From Enterobacillus tribolii (GTDB taxonomy: Bacteria; Pseudomonadota; Gammaproteobacteria; Enterobacterales; Enterobacteriaceae): a DNA stretch of 64,000 bases. The position numbers and the translations under genes are program-made. The first letter of the stretch is position 1. Each line of letters starts with the position of its first letter. Shown here piece by piece: positions 58,620 through 64,000 of this stretch. The notes beneath the pieces are model-generated. The model ran no database searches. It saw only the letters and a list, made by a program, of their open reading frames with translations, and had not been told where the DNA came from. The DNA lies in the NCBI RefSeq assembly GCF_003363015.1, contig NZ_QRAP01000004.1:364001-428000 (forward strand), given 5' to 3'.

Positions 58620-59327
58620 ATGCTGCCCAATGCCGTACTGCGCCTGCGCGAAGAACGTCTTTCCCGCGCGACGCGCCCTTTTCTCGCCCGCGGATGCCGG
58701 GTGCGACGCTGTCAGCGTTGCCTTCTGCCCCAGCCACAGTGTTTGTGTGAAACCATCTCGCCACAGGCGGCGCGCAGCCGTTTCTGCCTGATGATGTACG
58801 ACACCGAGCCGATGAAGCCCAGCAACACCGGGCGCCTGATTGCCGACATTCTGCCGGATACTGCCGCATTTCAGTGGTCACGCACCGAAGAGGATGAGGA
58901 ACTGCAGCGGCTACTTGCCGATCCGGCTTATCAGCCTTACGTCGTTTTTCCCGCTGCTTACGCCGCGCCGGAGCGGGTTACGAGCCGTCTGCCGGTGGAG
59001 GAAGAACCGAAAACCCCGTTATTCATCCTGCTCGACGGCACCTGGCCCGAAGCACGCAAAATGTTCAGAAAGAGTCCCTATCTGGATCGTTTCCCGGTTT
59101 TTTCCCTTGACGATGATATCGTCGCGCAATCCTATCTGTTACGTGAAGCACAGCGCCCGGAACAACATTGCACGGCTGAAGTTGCGGCCACCCTGCTGAT
59201 GCTGGCCGGCGATCAGGCTGCGTCGCAGGCGCTGCATCAGCACTTTACCCGCTTCCGCCGGCAATACTTATTAGGAAAACCGCATCATCGCGGCGACGTC
59301 ACAGCAGAAAGCGCCGGGAGCGCATAA
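58620..59327 (+). CDS. tapT: tRNA-uridine aminocarboxypropyltransferase (YfiP)
   Basis: TapT makes acp3U at position 47 of tRNAs. It is a 235-residue DTW-domain protein: Cys-rich start (CQRCLLPQPQCLCE, about 33-46), DTEPMKPSNTGRLIADILPD, and the signature LLDGTWPEARKMFRKSPYL (about 139-157) that names the family. Start at 58620 gives LPNAVLRLREERLSRATRPF, collinear with E. coli YfiP. It precedes pat by 33 bp, probably in an operon. Confidence 0.93.
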   Translation: MLPNAVLRLREERLSRATRPFLARGCRVRRCQRCLLPQPQCLCETISPQAARSRFCLMMYDTEPMKPSNTGRLIADILPDTAAFQWSRTEEDEELQRLLADPAYQPYVVFPAAYAAPERVTSRLPVEEEPKTPLFILLDGTWPEARKMFRKSPYLDRFPVFSLDDDIVAQSYLLREAQRPEQHCTAEVAATLLMLAGDQAASQALHQHFTRFRRQYLLGKPHHRGDVTAESAGSA

Positions 59328-59360
59328 ACTCAGGGAACTTGTCTGCGCAAGGAGCCTGTT

Positions 59361-62015
59361 ATGAGTCAACGAAGTCTGGAAGCCCTGCTGCGTCCTAAAT
59401 CGATCGCGGTGATCGGTGCGTCGAACAAAGTCGGACGCAACGGTCATCTCATCATGCGCAATCTGCTCGACGGCGGATTTCTTGGCCCGGTGATGCCGGT
59501 AAATCCGTCTTATCAGGCCGTCTGCGGCGTGATGGCCTATCCGGATATCGCCTCCTTGCCGCGGGTTCCCGATTTAGCCATCCTGTGTACCAATGCCAGA
59601 CGCAATCCCGCACTGATCGCCGAGCTGGCGGCAAAAGGATGCAAGGCGGCTATCGTTCTTTCTTCGCCGCTTAACCAGACGGAAGAGCTGCGCCAGTGCG
59701 CGCTGCGGCATAACGTACGCCTGCTGGGGCCGAACAGCCTCGGGCTACTGGCTCCGTGGCAGAAGCTCAACGCCAGTTTCTCGCCCGTTCCTATCCTGCC
59801 GGGTAAGCTGGCGTTCGTTTCCCAGTCTGCCGCCGTCGCCAATACCATTCTCGACTGGGCGCAGCAGCGCAAAATCGGTTTCTCCTGCTTTATCGCTTTA
59901 GGCGACAGCATGGATATCGATATGGACGACCTGCTCGATTATCTGGCGCGTGACGGCAAAACCAGCGCCATCCTGCTTTACCTTGAGCATCTGAACAGCG
60001 CGCGGCGCTTTCTCTCCGCCGCACGCAGCGCATCGCGTAACAAGCCGATACTGGTCATCAAAAGCGGACGCAGCCCTCAGGCGCAGCGTTTGCTGAACAG
60101 CGTGCAGGGACTGGATTCCGCGTATGACGCTGCTATCCAGCGCGCGGGCCTGCTGCGGGTGCAGGATACGCATGAGCTGTTTTCCGCGGTAGAAACCCTC
60201 AGCCATATGCGCCCTTTGTACGGGGAAAAATTACTGATCGTCAGTAACGGCGCGGCACCGGCCGCGATGGCGCTGGATGAGCTGCTGCGCCGCAACGGTA
60301 AATTGGCCAAACTGGATGATGACATACGCGAAGTGCTGCAAAAGCAACTTACGCCGGACATCATCGTAGAAAATCCGCTGAACCTGCGTGACGACGCCAC
60401 GCCCGCCCGTTATCAGAAAGCGCTGGAAGCGCTGCTGGACAGCCACTGTTACGACGCCATACTTCTGATCCATGCGCCCAGCGCTGCGGCTCCGGCGGGG
60501 AAAACGGCGGAAATCCTGATTCAAACTTTGCGGCAGCATGGCCGGGGGAAATTCGTTCCGATACTGACCAACTGGAGCGGCGAATATTCATCCGTCGAGG
60601 CCAGGCATCAGTTCAGCGAAGCGGGCATCCCCACCTATCGTACGCCGGAAGGCGCGGTCACGGCCTTTATGCATATGGTGGAGTATCGCCGTAACCAGCG
60701 CCAACTGATGGAAACGCCGTCGTTGCCTACGGGCCTGGCGGCAAACGCCAGCGACGCGCACCAGCTTATCCAGACGTTTTTGGATGAAGGCGCCAAACGG
60801 CTTGATACTCATGAAGTACGCGCCATTCTTGCCGCCTATGGCCTGGAAACATTGCCGACCTGGATCGCCAACGACAGCATCGAGGCGGTGCATATTGCGG
60901 AGCAGATCGGCTATCCCGTCGCGCTGAAGCTGCGTTCGCCGGATATTCCGCATAAATCCGAAGTGCAGGGCGTCATGCTCTACCTGCGTACCGCCGCCGA
61001 AGTGCAACAGGCCGCCAACGCTATTTTAGACCGGGTCAGGCAAACCTACCCGCAGGCCCGGATTCACGGACTGCTGGTGCAAAGCATGGCTAACCGCGCC
61101 GGCGCTCAGGAACTGCGGGTTTCCGTAGAGCCGGACCCGGTGTTCGGCCCGCTGATCTGCCTGGGCGAAGGCGGCGGAGAGTGGCAGCCGGATCGGGATG
61201 CCGCAGTGGCATTGCCGCCGCTGAATATGACGCTGGCGCGCTATCTGGTGATGCAGGCGATTAAGAGCGGGAAAATCCGCAGCCGCAGTCCGCTGCAGCC
61301 GCTTAACGTCGCCGGGCTGAGCCAGCTGCTGGTACAGGTATCTAACCTGATCGTTGACTGCCCGGAGATTACGCGCCTGGATATTCATCCGGTATTGGCA
61401 TCGGGTGATGAGTTCACGCTGCTGGATGTTTCACTACAGCTCGCGCCCTTCGATGCGGAATCTCAGTCACGCCTGGCAATCCGGCCGTACCCTTCTTACC
61501 TGGAAGAAACGGTTACGCTCAAAAACGATCAAACGTGTTTGTTCCGCCCTATTCTGCCGGAAGACGAGCCTCTGTTGCAGCAATTCATCGCCAAGGTAAC
61601 CAAAGAAGATCTCTACTATCGCTATTTCAGCGAGATTAACGAGTTCAGTCATGAAGACTTGGCAAAGATGACCCAGATTGACTATGACAGAGAGATGGCC
61701 TTCGTCGCGGTGCGTGAGTCTGGCGGCATCACAGAGATTATCGGCGTTACGCGCGCCATGACCGACCCGGACGGCGTGGAAGCGGAATTCGCCGTGTTAG
61801 TACGTTCCGACTTGAAAGGGCTGGGGCTTGGCCGGCTGCTGCTGGAGAAGATGATCCGCTATGCCTCCCACCATGGCCTGCAAAAGCTTACCGGCATCAC
61901 CATGCCGAATAACCAGGGGATGATCGGGTTGGCGAAGCGACTGAATTTCGCCGTTGACGTCCAGTTGGAAGATGGCATTGTAAACCTTGAATTGCCGCTT
62001 CCGGTTATAGGATAA
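59361..62015 (+). CDS. pat: protein lysine acetyltransferase Pat (YfiQ)
   Basis: Pat acetylates acetyl-CoA synthetase and other proteins. The 884-residue protein combines an ADP-forming acyl-CoA-synthetase-like part (about 1-700: LRPKSIAVIGASNKVGRNGH at the N-terminus; ATP-grasp from about 480, with YPVALKLRSPDIPHKSEVQG) and a C-terminal GNAT domain (about 730-884) with VLVRSDLKGLGLGRLLLEKM as the acetyl-CoA loop. The presumed phospho-His of true synthetases is not conserved, as usual for Pat. ATG after AAGGAG. Confidence 0.96.
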   Translation: MSQRSLEALLRPKSIAVIGASNKVGRNGHLIMRNLLDGGFLGPVMPVNPSYQAVCGVMAYPDIASLPRVPDLAILCTNARRNPALIAELAAKGCKAAIVLSSPLNQTEELRQCALRHNVRLLGPNSLGLLAPWQKLNASFSPVPILPGKLAFVSQSAAVANTILDWAQQRKIGFSCFIALGDSMDIDMDDLLDYLARDGKTSAILLYLEHLNSARRFLSAARSASRNKPILVIKSGRSPQAQRLLNSVQGLDSAYDAAIQRAGLLRVQDTHELFSAVETLSHMRPLYGEKLLIVSNGAAPAAMALDELLRRNGKLAKLDDDIREVLQKQLTPDIIVENPLNLRDDATPARYQKALEALLDSHCYDAILLIHAPSAAAPAGKTAEILIQTLRQHGRGKFVPILTNWSGEYSSVEARHQFSEAGIPTYRTPEGAVTAFMHMVEYRRNQRQLMETPSLPTGLAANASDAHQLIQTFLDEGAKRLDTHEVRAILAAYGLETLPTWIANDSIEAVHIAEQIGYPVALKLRSPDIPHKSEVQGVMLYLRTAAEVQQAANAILDRVRQTYPQARIHGLLVQSMANRAGAQELRVSVEPDPVFGPLICLGEGGGEWQPDRDAAVALPPLNMTLARYLVMQAIKSGKIRSRSPLQPLNVAGLSQLLVQVSNLIVDCPEITRLDIHPVLASGDEFTLLDVSLQLAPFDAESQSRLAIRPYPSYLEETVTLKNDQTCLFRPILPEDEPLLQQFIAKVTKEDLYYRYFSEINEFSHEDLAKMTQIDYDREMAFVAVRESGGITEIIGVTRAMTDPDGVEAEFAVLVRSDLKGLGLGRLLLEKMIRYASHHGLQKLTGITMPNNQGMIGLAKRLNFAVDVQLEDGIVNLELPLPVIG

Positions 62016-62169
62016 CCCAGGGGAAAACGTTGAGGTCACGCCGACAATTAACGGCAAAACATACGTACATAGATGCAAAGTAGTGTTATTATCGCTCGAT
62101 CTATGGGACTGATTTACCAGACATGGCAGCGTGATAGCCATGCAATGATGAGAGAAGAAGCGCACTGTG

Positions 62170-63525
62170 ATGTTGTCAAAATTTAAACGTACCAAACATC
62201 AACAACACCTTGCTCAACTGCCCAAACTCCCCCAGATTGCCGGGGATGTGCAGACCCTGTACTCACCAGAAGCATTCCGTCTGGCATTGATTGATGCCAT
62301 TGCCAATGCAACTCACCGTATCTTTATCGCGGCGTTATATCTGGAAAAAGATGACGGTGGCAAGGACGTACTTTCCGCGATCTATCAGGCCAGACAACGG
62401 CATCCGGAACTGGAAGTCTGCATTCTGGTTGACTGGCACCGCGCTCAGCGCGGACGTATCGGCGCCGCCGAGGGCAATACCAACGCTGACTGGTATTGCA
62501 GCGTTGCCCAGCAGCATCCTGACGTTTCCGTTCCTGTTTATGGCGTTCCGGTTAACACGCGCGAAGCGCTTGGCGTATTGCACCTGAAAGGATTTATCGT
62601 TGATGATACGGTGATCTACAGCGGCGCCAGCCTGAATGATGTTTACCTGCACCGGCATGAAAAATACCGTTACGATCGCTATCAGTTCATCCGCAACCCA
62701 CAGCTTGCGGATATCATGGTCGACTATATCCGCAATAAGTTGCTGACCGATCCGGCCGTACAGCGCCTGGATAGCTGTGAACGGCCAAAAAGCCCGGAAA
62801 TCAGGAATGAAACCCGCCAGTTCCGTCATTTATTACGCGGCTGCGCCTACGATGTTCAGGGTTCTGCCAGTGAGGACGAGCTCTCGGTCGCACCACTCGC
62901 CGGGCTGGGTAAACAAAGCATCCTGAACAAAACCATTCATCACCTGATGTGCAGCACCAATGAAAAGCTGACGCTGTGCACGCCCTATTTCAACCTGCCG
63001 GCGCTGCTGGTACGTAATATCATGTCATTGCTGCGCCAGGGTAAACATGTTGAGATTATCGTCGGCGACAAAACGGCGAACGACTTCTTCATTCCGGAAA
63101 GCGAGCCATTCAAGATTATCGGCGCACTGCCTTATCTGTATGAAATCAACCTGCGCCGCTTCCTTAACAGGTTGCAGCGTTTTGTTGATAATGGGCAGCT
63201 TGAGGTGCGTTTGTGGAAGGATGAGGATAACACCTACCACCTGAAAGGCATGTGGGTTGATGATGAGTGGCAGTTGATCACCGGCAATAACCTGAATCCA
63301 CGCGCCTGGCGCCTGGATTTGGAGAACGCCATTTTGATCCACGATCCCAAAGGAGAACTGCGCGAGCAGCGCCAGCATGAGCTTGAGTGCATCCGTAAGC
63401 ATACGCACGTTGTACAAAGCTATATGGAGCTGGAGAGCATTCAGCAGTACCCGCTGAAGGTCAGGAAACTAATCCGGCGGTTACGGCGCATTCGTATCGA
63501 CCGGCTTATCAGCCGTATTCTCTGA
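62170..63525 (+). CDS. pssA: CDP-diacylglycerol-serine O-phosphatidyltransferase
   Basis: PssA makes phosphatidylserine, precursor of phosphatidylethanolamine, at the inner membrane. The 451 residues match E. coli PssA; two phospholipase-D HKD motifs are visible, HLKGFIVDDTVIYSG (about 139-153) and HLKGMWVDDEWQLITG (about 357-372), along with the basic C-terminal region VRKLIRRLRRIRIDRLI. The start is the ATG at 62170 after a GTG three bases earlier, giving LSKFKRTKHQQHL as in E. coli. Confidence 0.97.
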   Translation: MLSKFKRTKHQQHLAQLPKLPQIAGDVQTLYSPEAFRLALIDAIANATHRIFIAALYLEKDDGGKDVLSAIYQARQRHPELEVCILVDWHRAQRGRIGAAEGNTNADWYCSVAQQHPDVSVPVYGVPVNTREALGVLHLKGFIVDDTVIYSGASLNDVYLHRHEKYRYDRYQFIRNPQLADIMVDYIRNKLLTDPAVQRLDSCERPKSPEIRNETRQFRHLLRGCAYDVQGSASEDELSVAPLAGLGKQSILNKTIHHLMCSTNEKLTLCTPYFNLPALLVRNIMSLLRQGKHVEIIVGDKTANDFFIPESEPFKIIGALPYLYEINLRRFLNRLQRFVDNGQLEVRLWKDEDNTYHLKGMWVDDEWQLITGNNLNPRAWRLDLENAILIHDPKGELREQRQHELECIRKHTHVVQSYMELESIQQYPLKVRKLIRRLRRIRIDRLISRIL

Positions 63526-63534
63526 GTTATCTCA

Positions 63535-63558
63535 AGCCTCCGTAACGGGGGCTTTTTT
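63535..63558 (+). terminator. terminator of pssA
   Basis: AGCCTCCG / CGGGGGCT (8 bp with one G-T pair, loop TAA) followed by six T, 9 bp past the pssA stop. Confidence 0.9.
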
Positions 63559-63666
63559 GTGCCTGCGATTCAGGCTGATGCATTGAAGAAGTGATATTGA
63601 GGGAGAGACTTGGTGGGAAAGGCGTTTCACGTCCCTCTGGAAAAGGTGTCTAAATTGCACAAATGC

Positions 63667-63694
63667 AAAAACCCCGGCCTTCCGACCGGGGTTT
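63667..63694 (-). terminator. terminator of the rRNA operon
   Basis: On the minus strand AACCCCGG / CCGGGGTT (8 bp, 8-nt loop) followed by a T run, about 11 bp after the 5S rRNA. Confidence 0.93.
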
Positions 63695-63704
63695 CCACTG
63701 ATAA

Positions 63705-63824
63705 AAGCCTGGCAGTTCCCTACTCTCACATGGGGAAGCCCCACACTACCATCGGCGCTACGGCGTTTCACTTCTGAGTTCGGCATGGGGTCAGGTGGGA
63801 CCACCGCGCTATCGCCGCCAGGCA
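63705..63824 (-). rRNA. rrf: 5S ribosomal RNA
   Basis: The minus strand from 63824 reads TGCCTGGCGGCGATAGCGCG, continues with the conserved CCCACCTGACCCCATGCCGA region and ends GGGAACTGCCAGGC, so both arms of the terminal helix are present. Length is about 120 nt, nearly identical to E. coli 5S. Confidence 0.97.
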
Positions 63825-63934
63825 TATTCTGTTATTCCAGCCGCTAACCATCAGGCAGCCACCAGAACCAATCCCAAAACAAGCTAAAAATATTCTCTCT
63901 CTTGTGTCTCTCACCAAAACACCTTCGGTGTTGT

Positions 63935-64000
63935 AAGGTTAAGCCTCTCGGTTCATTAGTATCGGTTAGCTCAACGCATCGCTGCGCTTACACACCCGAC
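63935..64000 (-). rRNA. rrl: 23S ribosomal RNA, 3' end (partial)
   Basis: The last 66 bases on the minus strand are the 23S 3' end: GCGATGCGTTGAGCTAACCG, then ACTAATGAACCGAGAGGCTT and AACCTT, as in E. coli apart from single-base changes. The gene continues beyond the right edge. The 23S-5S spacer is 110 bp. Confidence 0.96.

Overview
The window is a piece of an Enterobacterales chromosome. The core gene order (proBA, crl, frsA, gpt, pepD, dinB, gmhA, fadE, glnB, nadE, glrR-qseG-glrK, purL, mltF, tadA, pgpC, yfhL, yfiF, trxC, tapT, pat, pssA, rrn) and protein sequences are clearly enterobacterial. A complete nqrABCDEF-apbE-nqrM operon, a glutamine-dependent NadE beside glnB, and gmhA next to yafJ/yafK point towards the Yersiniaceae/Pectobacteriaceae side of the order rather than Escherichia. 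The genus cannot be settled from sequence reading alone.

Positions 1 to about 20,400 are accessory DNA, more AT-rich than the rest, on the 3' side of a tRNA-Thr(CGU) gene. From left to right it holds: two tandem LuxR-type regulators with receiver-like domains lacking the phospho-acceptor Asp; a LeuO-like LysR regulator; a FimB-type tyrosine recombinase; a twelve-gene minus-strand catabolic cluster (PrpF-family isomerase, MFS transporter, fumarylacetoacetase-fold enzyme, citCDEFXG citrate lyase, an RBBP9-type hydrolase, an AcnB-type aconitase, a DASS transporter) with a divergent LysR regulator; and a small cassette with a candidate membrane-active toxin, a DUF1493 protein, a decayed gene and an immunity-like lipoprotein, ending next to the tRNA. 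The catabolic cluster reads as a peripheral route: an imported tricarboxylate such as trans-aconitate is isomerised to cis-aconitate, hydrated to citrate, cleaved to acetate and oxaloacetate, and the oxaloacetate possibly decarboxylated. No experiment known to me covers this exact combination.

Positions 20,400 to 44,100 are core: curA, proline synthesis (proBA), the sigma-S helper Crl, FrsA, Gpt, PepD, DinB, the Na+-pumping NADH:quinone reductase operon with its flavin transferase and maturation factor, the DpaA/YafK L,D-transpeptidase-fold protein, YafJ, GmhA, the fatty-acid dehydrogenase FadE behind a FadR-like box, GlnB and NadE.

Positions 44,100 to 48,600 hold the GlrK/QseG/GlrR signalling operon and, upstream of it, the small RNA GlmY, missing from any protein-based list. 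Its control region can be read base by base: a sigma-54 promoter, an IHF-type site and three GlrR-type TGTC-N10-GACA elements. Then come purL with a PurR box, mltF, tadA, a periplasmic rhodanese, pgpC, yfhL, yfiF, trxC, tapT, pat and pssA. The right edge is the 3' end of an rRNA operon on the minus strand (23S 3' end, 5S, terminator).
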